Assembly (NCBI GenBank): GCA_947442625.1
Contig: CANEWJ010000003.1
Location: 1 to 49,507, forward strand
Length of the DNA: 49,507 nt
Direction: 5' to 3'
Source of the DNA: Chitinophagaceae bacterium
Lineage (GTDB): Bacteria > Bacteroidota > Bacteroidia > Chitinophagales > Chitinophagaceae
A program made the position numbers and the translations under genes. Of this stretch, positions 32,886 through 42,581 are shown piece after piece; the stretch's first letter is position 1, and every line of letters begins with the position of its first letter. The notes under the pieces are model-generated. The model made no database searches. It was not told the DNA's origin and saw only the letters and a list, made by a program, of their open reading frames with translations.

Positions 32886-35306
32886 ATGATGAATAAGAGA
32901 ATAATTGGATCAATAGCTTTGATGCTTGTGTCTACATTATTGAACGCACAGCAATTACCCAAGCAGGTAGTTTTACCCAATGGTTGGAAGCTTAGCCCTG
33001 CAGGAAAATCTTTTGGTTTGGGTGATTTGCCTCTCAATATTGCTGTGAGTAGCACAGGCCGCTTGATGGCTGTTACCAACAACGGTCAAAGTACACAGAC
33101 AATTCAGCTGATCGATGTCAAAGCTGAAAAGGTTGTTGACTCTATTGTGATTGGAAAATCATGGTATGGTCTGACGTTTTCAAATGATGAGAAATACTTG
33201 TACGCTTCAGGAGGACACGACAACCGTATTGTCAAGTATGCTATTGCGAACAACAAGCTTGCTTTTGCTGATGAGTTTATCATGGACAAACCATGGCCAA
33301 CAAGGGTGGGTCCTGCGGGAATTACGATCGATGAAAAACGCAACAGGCTCTATGTCGTAACAAGAGAGGACAAGCAATTTTATTCGTTTGACCTCAGTTC
33401 TAAAAAAATCATTTCGAAACTGGGGCTTGATGCAGAAGCCTATGATTGTAAATTAGGCAAGGGTGCTAAAGAACTTTATATCACCTGCTGGGGTTGCGAC
33501 AAAGTGCTGGTGTATGATCTTGAAAAAAATCTTTGGAAATCACCAATCATTGTTGGAGACAATCCCAATGAAATGCTCGTTACCAACGATGGGAAGTATC
33601 TCTATGTTTGCAATTCCAATGATAATTCAGTGTCTGTTGTTGACCTCTCTACCCGCCGCGTGATTGAAACCTTGGATGCAGCCTTGTTCCCCAATTCTCC
33701 GAGCGGATCGACAACCAATAGCCTTGCCCTTGATCCTATTGCGAAAAGACTCTATATCGCCAATGCCAACAACAACTGTCTGGCTGTTTTTGATGTAGCT
33801 GTTCCTGGCAAAAGCATTGCAAAGGGGTTTGTGCCAGTTGGTTGGTATCCAACTGCTGTAAAAATCGTAAACAGCAAGCTTTGGGTAGCCAACGGCAAAG
33901 GAATGACTTCATTGGCCAATCCATTTGGGCCATCACCCCTTAGGAAAAAGGAGGAGATCATTCACCATGGATTCAATACCAAAGATGCCTCACAGGTTGA
34001 ATATATTGGGGGATTGTTCAAAGGAACCATGAGCATCATCGATTTGCCTAACCAAGCTTCATTGGATATGTATACGAAGGCAGTATATGCCAATGCTGCA
34101 TACTCCCAGGCCAAAGCTGAGATGGCTGATGTAAAAGCGCCGACATTTCCCATTCCTATGAAAGTGGGTTCTCCTTCACCCATCAAATATGTTTTTTACG
34201 TGATCAAGGAGAATAGAACCTATGACCAGGTGTTGGCTGATGTCAAAGGAGGAAATGGAGACACAAGTTTGCTGCTTTTCGGAAAAAATATCACTCCGAA
34301 CCAACACAAGCTGGCAGAGTCATTTGTTCTCTTGGATAATTTTTATGTAGATGCGGAAGTGAGCGCCGATGGACACAACTGGAGCATGGGTGCTTATGCC
34401 AATGATTATCTTGAGAAGACCTGGCCAAGCAGTTATGGCTCTCGCGGAGGAACCTATGGTGGTGAAGGAGAAAGGGAGATTGCAAACAACAAGGCTGGAT
34501 TTATTTGGAACAATTGTTTTAGGTATGGTGTTTCATTCAGGACTTACGGTGAATTTATTGCTGGTGATAAGCCTACGCTTAAGGTATTGGACAATAACTA
34601 TTGCAGCTATTTCCCAAGCTATACTTTGTCTATTGCTGATACAACAAGGTTCCGGTATTGGAAGCAAGATTTTGATTCCTTGCTCAGGCTAAACAAGGTT
34701 CCACAATTCAATACGGTGCGGTTTGGCAATGATCATACTGAGGGCATCAGGCTGGGTAGACCCACACCGTATGCCCATGTTGCAGACAATGATCTTGCCG
34801 TTGGCATGTTTATTGAAGCCCTTTCAAAGAGCCCAATCTGGAATGAAACTGCGGTATTTATTCTTGAGGATGATGCACAAAATGGGGCAGACCATGTAGA
34901 TGCTCACCGAAGCACTGCCTATGTTGCAGGGGGCTTTGTCAAGAGGGGTTTTGTTGATCATACGCCTTATTCAACTTCTTCGATGCTCAGAACCATGGAA
35001 CTTATTCTTGGGATGGGGCCTATGACGCAGTATGATGCTGCTGCTACTCCCATGTGGCGTTGTTTTGATAGTTTGGCCAGGCCTTTTGATTTTAAGGCGA
35101 TCATCCCATCTGTGGGGTTGAAAGAAGTCAATCTTGTAAAGAATGAATGGCAAAGAAAATCTGAGCAATTCAATTTTGCAAAAGAAGACAGCAATAACGA
35201 TATTGAATTCAATAAAGTACTTTGGCATGCGTTGAAAGGGGATATACCCTTTCCTGGGCCAAGAAGGGCAGCCTTCCTCTCTGTTAAGTCCGAAGAGGAG
35301 GATTAA
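32886..35306 (+). CDS. Secreted YncE-type beta-propeller / phosphoesterase fusion, copy 2
   Basis: This is an exported paralogue of the protein at 23672. It starts with a signal peptide ('IIGSIALMLVSTLLNAQ'). Residues about 30-340 form a propeller ('PLNIAVSSTGRLMAVTNNG', 'NPNEMLVTNDGKYLYVCNSN', 'IAKRLYIANANNNCLAVFD'), shorter than in copy 1. The phosphoesterase domain begins at Glu442 in 'VIKENRTYDQV', continues with 'DAEVSADGHNWSMGAYAND' and ends with 'LEDDAQNGADHVDAHRS' near residue 660. Length 806 aa. A 47-bp gap from the transporter and 15 bp to the FAD oxidase place it within the run. Having two of these enzymes around one receptor suggests they act on different ester types or different localisations. 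Confidence 0.88.
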   Translation: MMNKRIIGSIALMLVSTLLNAQQLPKQVVLPNGWKLSPAGKSFGLGDLPLNIAVSSTGRLMAVTNNGQSTQTIQLIDVKAEKVVDSIVIGKSWYGLTFSNDEKYLYASGGHDNRIVKYAIANNKLAFADEFIMDKPWPTRVGPAGITIDEKRNRLYVVTREDKQFYSFDLSSKKIISKLGLDAEAYDCKLGKGAKELYITCWGCDKVLVYDLEKNLWKSPIIVGDNPNEMLVTNDGKYLYVCNSNDNSVSVVDLSTRRVIETLDAALFPNSPSGSTTNSLALDPIAKRLYIANANNNCLAVFDVAVPGKSIAKGFVPVGWYPTAVKIVNSKLWVANGKGMTSLANPFGPSPLRKKEEIIHHGFNTKDASQVEYIGGLFKGTMSIIDLPNQASLDMYTKAVYANAAYSQAKAEMADVKAPTFPIPMKVGSPSPIKYVFYVIKENRTYDQVLADVKGGNGDTSLLLFGKNITPNQHKLAESFVLLDNFYVDAEVSADGHNWSMGAYANDYLEKTWPSSYGSRGGTYGGEGEREIANNKAGFIWNNCFRYGVSFRTYGEFIAGDKPTLKVLDNNYCSYFPSYTLSIADTTRFRYWKQDFDSLLRLNKVPQFNTVRFGNDHTEGIRLGRPTPYAHVADNDLAVGMFIEALSKSPIWNETAVFILEDDAQNGADHVDAHRSTAYVAGGFVKRGFVDHTPYSTSSMLRTMELILGMGPMTQYDAAATPMWRCFDSLARPFDFKAIIPSVGLKEVNLVKNEWQRKSEQFNFAKEDSNNDIEFNKVLWHALKGDIPFPGPRRAAFLSVKSEEED

Positions 35307-35321
35307 CAATTTTCTAAATTG

Positions 35322-36461
35322 ATGCAAATGAAGTCGAATGCAATTGTTATAGGTGCTGGTATTGTTGGGCTTGCTACTGCCAGGGCCCTTGCTATCAGGG
35401 GCAAGAAAGTAAGGGTATTGGAAAGGAGTTCCTTTGCTGTTGGAGCTTCCATCAGAAATTTTGGTATGATCTGGCCCATTGGCCAAGCCGATGGTAAAAT
35501 GTATGAAAGGGCAATGTTGTCCCAATCCATCTGGAAAGAAATTGCTGCAGCTTCTGGGATATGGCATGATCCAGTGGGCTCTCTTCATCTTGCTTATTCC
35601 GATTTGGAAATGGAAGTATTGGAGTCGTTTCGCGATTCGGTAAAAAATACAAGGAATTATACCTTGATGTCTCCATCTGAAGCCTCCGTGCATTCAACGG
35701 CAATTGTTCACAATGGACTGAAAGGGGGCCTGTTCAGTCCTGATGAAATGATTGTCGATTCACCAACAGCCATCAAGGCTTTACCAGCTTTTCTACACCA
35801 ACAATATGGCGTAGAATTTATTTGGGATACCCATGTTCAACAAGTAGAAACCGGCAAGGTGTACAGTGGAAACAAGGTTTTTGAAGCCGACGAAATCTAT
35901 GTTTGCAATGGGCCAGATTTTGAAAATCTTTTCCCGGAAACATTTGCTGCTATGCCCATAACCAAATGCAAATTGCAAATGATGCGTATGGGGGTCCAAC
36001 CCAATGGATGGAGAATGGGTCCTTCCCTTTGCGGAGGATTATCACTTACCCATTATGCCAGTTTTTCGGCTGCAGGAGAACCATTGCAGCGATTAAAGCA
36101 GCATATTGAGGAAGTATTGCCTGATTATGTCAAGTGGGGGATTCATGTGATGGTTTCTCAGAATGCATCAGGAGAGTTGATCATTGGAGATTCTCACGAA
36201 TATGGTCCAACACATGATCCTTTTGAAAAGTCATTTATCAATGAGTTGATCTTGAAATACCTGTCTGGTTTCGCAAGGTTCCAAGAGGAAAAAATTACAG
36301 TGAACTGGAATGGTGTCTATGCCAAACTAAAAGATGGCAGAACAGAAATTGTAACATCTCCAATACCAGGAGTAACAATCATCAATGGATTGGGCGGCGC
36401 CGGCATGACACTTTCATTTGGACTGGCTGAACAGTTGATGGCTGGGGAGTATATTCCTTAA
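35322..36461 (+). CDS. FAD-dependent aminophosphonate oxidase-like protein (HpnW/TIGR03364 type)
   Basis: This is a cytoplasmic DAO-fold flavoenzyme that would oxidatively deaminate an aminophosphonate to a phosphonoaldehyde plus ammonia or an amine. ATG 35322 (or 35328) follows the previous stop by 15 bp. The N-terminus has the FAD motif 'VIGAGIVGLATARALAIRGK' and the very characteristic 'GASIRNFGMIWPIGQ', which I recognise from the FAD oxidoreductase family that travels with phosphonatase-like genes. The C-terminus has a second nucleotide-contacting stretch, 'INGLGGAGMTLSFGLAEQL'. Length 380 aa. A product aldehyde would feed one of the two PhnX-like hydrolases. Substrate (AEP, N-methyl-AEP or hydroxylated AEP) is not decided by sequence. 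Confidence 0.88.
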   Translation: MQMKSNAIVIGAGIVGLATARALAIRGKKVRVLERSSFAVGASIRNFGMIWPIGQADGKMYERAMLSQSIWKEIAAASGIWHDPVGSLHLAYSDLEMEVLESFRDSVKNTRNYTLMSPSEASVHSTAIVHNGLKGGLFSPDEMIVDSPTAIKALPAFLHQQYGVEFIWDTHVQQVETGKVYSGNKVFEADEIYVCNGPDFENLFPETFAAMPITKCKLQMMRMGVQPNGWRMGPSLCGGLSLTHYASFSAAGEPLQRLKQHIEEVLPDYVKWGIHVMVSQNASGELIIGDSHEYGPTHDPFEKSFINELILKYLSGFARFQEEKITVNWNGVYAKLKDGRTEIVTSPIPGVTIINGLGGAGMTLSFGLAEQLMAGEYIP

Positions 36462-36488
36462 TTTTAAATTCACAATAAATTAAGGAAT
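36453..36488 (+). terminator. 12-bp perfect inverted repeat at the end of the phosphonate run
   Basis: ATTCCTTAATTT (36453-36464) pairs perfectly with AAATTAAGGAAT (36477-36488) across a 12-nt loop, overlapping the stop codon of the FAD oxidase gene. It is AT-rich and lacks a following T run, so it may be a weak terminator or an mRNA-stabilising end. Confidence 0.45.
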
Positions 36489-36539
36489 TACTAGCATTCA
36501 ATCCACATTAGCAAAACAATGCCTTTTTAGATTTATGGG

Positions 36540-37787
36540 GTGAAAAAAATTTTTTTTACCCTTTTTCTGGTGCTATTTGTAGCCATAACATGGCTTCTTG
36601 TAGACCAATATCTGCTTTGCCCACATTACAGCTTTACTGATCCCCGTCCTTTTCACGGTGAAAACATTGTCAATCCTTATGCGGATGCAAATTTTAAAGA
36701 TGTGTCAACTGCAAATTTTCATGCACATACAAAATCGTGGGGCGGGTTGACCAATGGGAAGGGAAATTCTTCCGATGTTTGGCAGCGGTATGATAGCCTT
36801 GGACATACTTTTCATGCAGTCTCACAATACCATAAAATAGACAACTATAACCAAGAAAAACAAAATTATGTTCCAGTCTATGAACATGGGTACAACATAA
36901 AGAAGACACATCAATTGGTCATAGGTGCTAAAAAAGTTATTTGGAAAGATTATATTTTTCCGCAGACCCTTCACAACAAACAATTTATTTTGCATGAGAT
37001 GGCGAAGGATACAAGCAATCTGGTTGTCCTCAATCATCCGGCAGTAAGAAGCGGGTATGATGCAAATGACTTAAAACTACTGCATTACTACGATCATATT
37101 GAGCTGCTGAATCCCTCTGCACAATCATTCGCACATTGGGATACTGCATTGACTGCTGGTAAGAAGATTTTTGTTGTAGGGAATGATGATAACCACAACA
37201 TCTTTAATGACAATGCAATTGGCCGGTTCACCACCCTCATTTTTGGCGCTTCATCCGATAGCAAAAAAATGATAGAAAAGATGAAAAAAGGGCAGAGTGT
37301 TGCCGTTTGGCTTCCGCAAATCCACAATGAAACCCTTGAAAGCAAGCGCTCAAAACTGCTTAACCTGCGCTCTTTAATTTCAGGTATTTCTCTGGTAGAT
37401 TCAATGTTGGCAATCAATCTAAGCAAGTCAGTTGCTGAAATAAGGGTTATTGGTCATCATGGACAACTCAAACTGAAGCAAAGAAATACCTCATCCCTGT
37501 CATTTCCATTCTCTATCAATGATCCTTATTTACGGGTAGAACTATCTACTGAAGATGGTACAATATTGTACCTGAATCCTATTTACAGGGATGCGGAATT
37601 TGGTAACCAAGGGCGAAATATGACAGCAGCAAACTTTATCAGCCGTGACAGGTCAAATCCGCTGATGGAAAGTTTCGCATTGGCCTCTATGATAGGACTA
37701 TTTGTTTCTGTTCGCAATGTTAGAAAGCGCAAGAAGAGGAGTTTTAAGAACATGAATATTGATACAACCGGCATGAGCCTTGGATAA
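36540..37787 (+). CDS. PHP-domain-like membrane-anchored or exported metallohydrolase
   Basis: The only plausible start is GTG 36540, which yields an N-terminal hydrophobic helix (residues 3-24) acting as signal anchor or signal peptide. After it comes 'STANFHAHTKSWGGLTNG' with His61 and His63, then 'YEHG', 'LNHPAV' and 'VGNDDNHN', in the order of metal-binding motifs of PHP-type phosphoesterases. The C-terminal part is beta-rich, ending with a short hydrophobic segment and a basic cluster (RKRKKR). Length 415 aa. It lies 78 bp after the phosphonate run and 9 bp before an ArnT-like glycosyltransferase. I infer a phosphoesterase acting in the cell envelope; the exact reaction is unknown. Confidence 0.7.
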   Translation: MKKIFFTLFLVLFVAITWLLVDQYLLCPHYSFTDPRPFHGENIVNPYADANFKDVSTANFHAHTKSWGGLTNGKGNSSDVWQRYDSLGHTFHAVSQYHKIDNYNQEKQNYVPVYEHGYNIKKTHQLVIGAKKVIWKDYIFPQTLHNKQFILHEMAKDTSNLVVLNHPAVRSGYDANDLKLLHYYDHIELLNPSAQSFAHWDTALTAGKKIFVVGNDDNHNIFNDNAIGRFTTLIFGASSDSKKMIEKMKKGQSVAVWLPQIHNETLESKRSKLLNLRSLISGISLVDSMLAINLSKSVAEIRVIGHHGQLKLKQRNTSSLSFPFSINDPYLRVELSTEDGTILYLNPIYRDAEFGNQGRNMTAANFISRDRSNPLMESFALASMIGLFVSVRNVRKRKKRSFKNMNIDTTGMSLG

Positions 37788-37796
37788 ATTGATCTG

Positions 37797-39308
37797 ATGA
37801 ATGCAAGAAGCCTCGTGGTACTTTGTTTTCTCACATTCCTTGTTCGAGGAATAATTGCTGCATTGCTTCCTCTGGGGAATGACGAAGCCTACTATATCAT
37901 GTATGCACGTTTTCCGGATTTTCATTATTATGATCATCCTTTACTGATTGGATGGGCCATAAAGTTTTCAACCTGGAATTTTAAGTTTCAGCATCCATTT
38001 TTTTATCGATTGCCAGCAATTTTGCTTTCAATTCCTACAACTGTTTTTGTGTATAAAATTGCTAGTGCCATCAGAAACCCGAAAGCAGGATGGGTAGCAG
38101 CTTGCATTTTTTCTGCTTCATTTTATGGTTCTGTCATTGCGGGAGTATTTGCAATGCCAGATTCCATTATGGTTTTTTTCTGGACATTTTCTCTATTGAT
38201 TGCCACACATATTTTCATTTCAGACAAGTACAGGCCAGAAGACAAGAACGAATTGATTCTCTGGTTTGGCTTGGTTGTTGGATTGGCTGCTTTGGCAAAA
38301 ATTCATGCTGTTTTTTTATGGGTAAGTTTCATCGGATTTGCGATTTTTCGCAAACCTGAATGCTTCAAAAAATATGAATTTTGGGTAGGGCTCGGGATTA
38401 CCTCACTAGCATTCCTGCCCATTTTACTTTGGAATGTGCAAAACGATTGGGTGCATTTTAATTTCTATGCATCCAGGGTTGGCACCCAATCTGGCTTCCA
38501 TCCAGACTTGCTTCTGAGGGAGCTCTTGGGCGAATTAGGCTATCAGGGTCCAATCGTGTTTTCGTGCATTCTAATCTTTGGCTTTTTTAAGTCAGGAACT
38601 GCTGTAAAAAGGAATGAGAAATTCTTTTTGTTGTGGATGGCATTTCCATTGATTTTTTTCATCTTGGGTTTGTCTTTATTCCGTGAAACATTGCCTCACT
38701 GGAGTGGGCCTGCCTACGTATCCTTGATAGTGCTATCGTCCGTTACAATGGTAGACATCCTGAAGGTCAAGAAAATTGGCATATGGATTTGGGGATCATT
38801 TTCTTTCATGCTGATTGCGTTGATATTGGGTATGATGCTCATTTTTTACTATCCTGGCACCATTGGTTCAACCAAGAATACCTCAAACTACGGAAGTGGA
38901 GACTTTACGCTGGATATGTATGGCTGGGAAAAGTCTGGAAATCAAATAGCAGCGTATATTGGGAATAATCACCTGACTAACTTGCCAATGTATAGCCACC
39001 AATGGTTTCCTGCGGCCCACCTGGATGAGTATTTGACCAGGAAAACAGGAAACACCTTGTATGCAGTAGGTTCGATTGAGCAAATCCATCAATATAAATG
39101 GATCAATGCCCGAAGGGGTGGATTACCTCTTTCAGATTCTGCACTTTTTGTCGTACCTACAAATTATTTCCGCGATCCTGTTCAGCTTTATGGAGGCACA
39201 TTTAAGTCAATTCAGTTGCTAAAAAAGTTTCCGCAATATCGCGGTGGCCGATTGACCCGTTATTTTAATTTGTATTTAATGTGTCAGAGAAAAGGCCACT
39301 CTTTTTGA
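37797..39308 (+). CDS. ArnT/PMT-type polyprenyl-phosphate-sugar glycosyltransferase (GT39/GT83-like)
   Basis: This is a multi-pass inner-membrane GT-C glycosyltransferase of 503 aa. The first periplasmic loop has the catalytic acidic pair in 'LGNDEAYYIMYARFPDFHYY', directly after the first helix, followed by about a dozen hydrophobic helices and a C-terminal soluble part (about residues 370-503). The family transfers a sugar from a lipid-phosphate carrier to lipid A, protein or another envelope acceptor on the periplasmic face. It is closely coupled (9 bp) to the PHP-like gene, so both may modify the same envelope molecule. The acceptor is unknown. Confidence 0.87.
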   Translation: MNARSLVVLCFLTFLVRGIIAALLPLGNDEAYYIMYARFPDFHYYDHPLLIGWAIKFSTWNFKFQHPFFYRLPAILLSIPTTVFVYKIASAIRNPKAGWVAACIFSASFYGSVIAGVFAMPDSIMVFFWTFSLLIATHIFISDKYRPEDKNELILWFGLVVGLAALAKIHAVFLWVSFIGFAIFRKPECFKKYEFWVGLGITSLAFLPILLWNVQNDWVHFNFYASRVGTQSGFHPDLLLRELLGELGYQGPIVFSCILIFGFFKSGTAVKRNEKFFLLWMAFPLIFFILGLSLFRETLPHWSGPAYVSLIVLSSVTMVDILKVKKIGIWIWGSFSFMLIALILGMMLIFYYPGTIGSTKNTSNYGSGDFTLDMYGWEKSGNQIAAYIGNNHLTNLPMYSHQWFPAAHLDEYLTRKTGNTLYAVGSIEQIHQYKWINARRGGLPLSDSALFVVPTNYFRDPVQLYGGTFKSIQLLKKFPQYRGGRLTRYFNLYLMCQRKGHSF

Positions 39309-39333
39309 ATTCCTTATCTTAGGGATTCAAAAA
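39302..39333 (+). terminator. 12-bp inverted repeat after the glycosyltransferase gene
   Basis: TTTTTGAATTCC (39302-39313) pairs with GGGATTCAAAAA (39322-39333), one G-T wobble, 8-nt loop. It covers the glycosyltransferase stop codon and ends 8 bp before the next ATG. It could terminate, or it could shield the start of the next gene; no separate T run follows. Confidence 0.45.
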
Positions 39334-39341
39334 CATAGGTC

Positions 39342-42300
39342 ATGCAGTCTACACGTCGCTTCTTTTCCATCATCAATCTTGTTGTATTTTTTTCTTTTCT
39401 GGTGAGCAGTTCATTCGCCCAGAAAAAGATGATAAAGCCTGTTGTGCAGGAAACTCCTCACATTGACCTTGAATCATACTTCAAGCCAGTACTGTGGCGC
39501 AACCTGGGCCATACCCGTGGTGGTCGATCTGTTACTGCGACAGGTATAAAAGGGAATACCCAAACGTATTACATGGGAACCACCGGTGGCGGTGTTTGGA
39601 AAACAGAAGATGCGGGGCAAAGCTGGAAAAATATTTCTGATGGGTATTTTAAAACCGGATCAGTAGGGGCTGTTGCCGTTGCTGCATCGGATGCCAATGT
39701 TGTTTACGTGGGAATGGGAGAGCACGCTCCCCGCGGTGTAATGACCTCCTATGGTGATGGAGTTTACCGCTCCACAGATGCAGGAAAGACCTGGAAACAC
39801 CTGGGGTTGGAGCTCACGCGCCACATTGCCAATATTCGGATTCATCCCACAAACCCTGATATCGCCTATGTTGCAGCCCAGGGTGCCTTGCACGGTCCGT
39901 CAAAAGAAAGAGGAATTTACAAAACCGAAGATGGGGGTAAGACTTGGAAACATCTGCTTTATGTGGACGAGAATACAGGTTGTGCTGATTTGAACATGGA
40001 CATGAGCAATCCCCGGATTATATATGCTGCCATGTGGGACCATCGCCGTTTGCCATGGGCTGTACAAAGTGGTGGCAAAGGATCTGGCTTGTACAAGAGC
40101 ACAGATGGTGGAGAAACCTGGGAGAAAATCCACAATGGTTTGCCCAAGGAATTGGGTAAAATGAGCGTCTCCGTTTCTTTGTCCAATTCAAACAAAGTGT
40201 ATGCATTGGTTGAGAGTGATACGCAAAAGGAGCAGGGTGGACTGTTTGTGTCAAACGATGCAGGATCCAACTGGACAAGGATCAGCAAGGATCATCGCTT
40301 GATTTCCCGTGCCTGGTACTATATTGAAGTATTTGCCGATCCTGTGAATGAAAATACCGTTTATGTGTTGGGTGCAGCAGGATTGAAATCTGAAGATGGT
40401 GGGAAGTCATGGAAAAATCTCAGTGGTACCCATGGTGATTATCACCAGCTCTGGATCAATCCTGAAAACAACCAGAACATGGTCATCGCCAATGATGGAG
40501 GAGCAGCAGTCACTTTCAATGGTGGAAAGATCTGGTCTGCACAAAACAACCAGCCCACTGCGCAGTTTTACAGAATCAATGTTGACAATCTTTTTCCGTA
40601 CAATATTTACGCCGGTCAGCAAGACAATACCTCTGTGAAGATTGCCAGCCGCAATACCAGTGGTGGCGGCATTACAGAACGCCAGTGGAATTATTCTGCA
40701 GGTGGCGAATCGGCTTTTCTGGGTTTTGATCCCAACAATCCACGCTATGTCATGGGCGGAAGTTATCAGGGTACCATCGAGCTCTTGGATGCCAATACCA
40801 GCGAGGGTGTTGGCGTGATGGTTCATCCTGTGCAATACCAGGCCATGCAACCCAAGGATATGCAATACCGCTTCAACTGGAATGCACCGATTCTCTATTC
40901 AAAGCATGAAAAAAATGTCTATTACCATGCGGGCAATAGGTTGTTCAAGACCACCGATATGGGTAAATCCTGGAACCCGATTTCTCCTGATTTGACCACA
41001 CACGATACAACCAAGATGGGCATCAGTGGTTATCCCTATACCAACGAGGGTGCAGGTGGAGAAAACTATTGCACCATCACCTATGTCATGGAATCAGACA
41101 AGGAGAAAGGCGTCATCTACACCGGAAGTGACGATGGCTTGGTGCACATCACCAAAGACGATGGAGCAAGCTGGACCAACATCACACCAAAGGATCTCGG
41201 TGAAGCACTGATCAATGCCATTGAAGTTTCTCCACATGATCCTGCCACTGTTTATATTGCTGCAAACAAGTACAAGACCAACGATTTTACTCCCTTTGCC
41301 TACAAGTCTACCGATTACGGAAAAACCTGGACCAAGATTGTGAATGGAATTCCATACGGTGCTTTTCTAAGGGTTGTAAGGGAAGATGAAAGAAGAAAAG
41401 GCCTCTTGTTTGCCGGAACAGAAACAGGACTTTATATTTCCTATGACGATGGGGCCAACTGGACAAACTTCCAGCGCAATCTTCCCGTAACACCCATCAC
41501 TGATCTGAAGGTGCACAAGGGGAATCTGATCGCCTCCACACAGGGCCGTGCCTTTTGGATCCTGGATGATCTGCAGCCCATCAGAAGCTTTGATCCTGCT
41601 GCCAATGACAAGGCAAGGTTATTACCCGTGGCTGAAACCTTCAGGGTTTCTGGATACAGCATGTCTGATGGCAATGAGGAAATAAAACAATCCTATCCCA
41701 TTACCACTGGAGCCAATCCCAGCACTGGTGCGGTTATTTACTATCAACTCTCCAACAATGCAGACTCAATCAAGGACCTGTCTATTGAAATCAAAGACCA
41801 GCAGGGAAAGGTACTGAGGACGTTCAGCAGCAAGGCCTATACTAGGGCAGGGTCCAACAACAGTTACAGGGAAGAACCCTTGCTCACAGTAAAAAAAGGA
41901 CTGAACCGGTTTGTATGGAACCTCAGAAGGCAGGAGATGCCCACCATTGATGAGGTGTACATCGAGGGAAGTTACAGTGGAGGACGGGCGGTTCCAGGAA
42001 TCTATGTGGTGGTTATGAAGGTTGATGGACAGGAGTATTCCACCCCTATGGTCATCCAGCAAGACCCCAGGGTCAATGTAGCGCAAACTGATTTTGTTGA
42101 ACAGGACGAACTGCTCAAAAAATTGGAACAGGATGTTACAGACATTCATGTAGCCGTCACGCGCATGCGCAACCTCTCAAAACAGATCAGCCAGCTCAGT
42201 GCATTGATTGAAAATGATCCCTCAAAAGCAGGGGTGGTCAAGCTGGGCAAGGAAATCAACGAAAAGCTGAAGGTCCTGGAAGACAAGCTCATTCAGCCCA

Positions 42301-42548
42301 AGAGCCAGTCTTATGACGATGTGATCAACTTTGTCAACAAGCTCAGTGCCAACATCATTTTTGTTCACGGAGAGGTCAATTCGAATGTGCCCTACGTTAC
42401 TGCCGGACAAAAAGCCCGCTACCAGGAATTGCATGCAGAATGGCTGGTGCTCAGGCAAGACATGGATCAACTCATCAAGAAAGATGTAGCAGGTTTCAAT
42501 GCACTTTGCAAGCAACTTGCCGTTGAGCATGTATTGCTGCCCGAGTAA
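39342..42548 (+). CDS. Secreted VPS10/sortilin-like multi-Asp-box beta-propeller protein
   Basis: This is a large exported protein (1068 aa) of the 'VPS10 domain-containing / glycosyl hydrolase' type common in Bacteroidota. Signal peptide '[17 protein letters not shown]'. Through residues about 45-740 there are about ten Asp-boxes, for example [56 protein letters not shown] and SYDDGANW, building one or two large propellers. Residues about 760-930 look Ig-like, and 930-1068 form a charged helical tail. Asp-boxes are structural and do not prove glycosidase activity, and I see no sialidase arginine motif. It lies 33 bp before a sulfatase, probably in one transcript. Confidence 0.88.
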   Translation: MQSTRRFFSIINLVVFFSFLVSSSFAQKKMIKPVVQETPHIDLESYFKPVLWRNLGHTRGGRSVTATGIKGNTQTYYMGTTGGGVWKTEDAGQSWKNISDGYFKTGSVGAVAVAASDANVVYVGMGEHAPRGVMTSYGDGVYRSTDAGKTWKHLGLELTRHIANIRIHPTNPDIAYVAAQGALHGPSKERGIYKTEDGGKTWKHLLYVDENTGCADLNMDMSNPRIIYAAMWDHRRLPWAVQSGGKGSGLYKSTDGGETWEKIHNGLPKELGKMSVSVSLSNSNKVYALVESDTQKEQGGLFVSNDAGSNWTRISKDHRLISRAWYYIEVFADPVNENTVYVLGAAGLKSEDGGKSWKNLSGTHGDYHQLWINPENNQNMVIANDGGAAVTFNGGKIWSAQNNQPTAQFYRINVDNLFPYNIYAGQQDNTSVKIASRNTSGGGITERQWNYSAGGESAFLGFDPNNPRYVMGGSYQGTIELLDANTSEGVGVMVHPVQYQAMQPKDMQYRFNWNAPILYSKHEKNVYYHAGNRLFKTTDMGKSWNPISPDLTTHDTTKMGISGYPYTNEGAGGENYCTITYVMESDKEKGVIYTGSDDGLVHITKDDGASWTNITPKDLGEALINAIEVSPHDPATVYIAANKYKTNDFTPFAYKSTDYGKTWTKIVNGIPYGAFLRVVREDERRKGLLFAGTETGLYISYDDGANWTNFQRNLPVTPITDLKVHKGNLIASTQGRAFWILDDLQPIRSFDPAANDKARLLPVAETFRVSGYSMSDGNEEIKQSYPITTGANPSTGAVIYYQLSNNADSIKDLSIEIKDQQGKVLRTFSSKAYTRAGSNNSYREEPLLTVKKGLNRFVWNLRRQEMPTIDEVYIEGSYSGGRAVPGIYVVVMKVDGQEYSTPMVIQQDPRVNVAQTDFVEQDELLKKLEQDVTDIHVAVTRMRNLSKQISQLSALIENDPSKAGVVKLGKEINEKLKVLEDKLIQPKSQSYDDVINFVNKLSANIIFVHGEVNSNVPYVTAGQKARYQELHAEWLVLRQDMDQLIKKDVAGFNALCKQLAVEHVLLPE

Positions 42549-42581
42549 GCGTCTTTCTTTGTATAAAACTCAACTGCCGTC

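Noticed and set aside
34971-35693. 240-codon minus-strand open frame across the phosphoesterase/FAD oxidase junction
   Set aside because: Both overlapped plus-strand genes have strong motifs throughout this stretch; the antisense product is low in sense and has no start context.
37620-37787. C-terminus of the PHP-like protein as an exosortase sorting signal
   Set aside because: The hydrophobic part is too short, the basic cluster is not terminal, and there is no recognisable tripeptide motif before it.
39560-41480. Repeated S/T-x-D-x-G-x-x-W units as a tandem DNA repeat
   Set aside because: They are protein-level Asp-boxes with diverged DNA, not a nucleotide repeat array.
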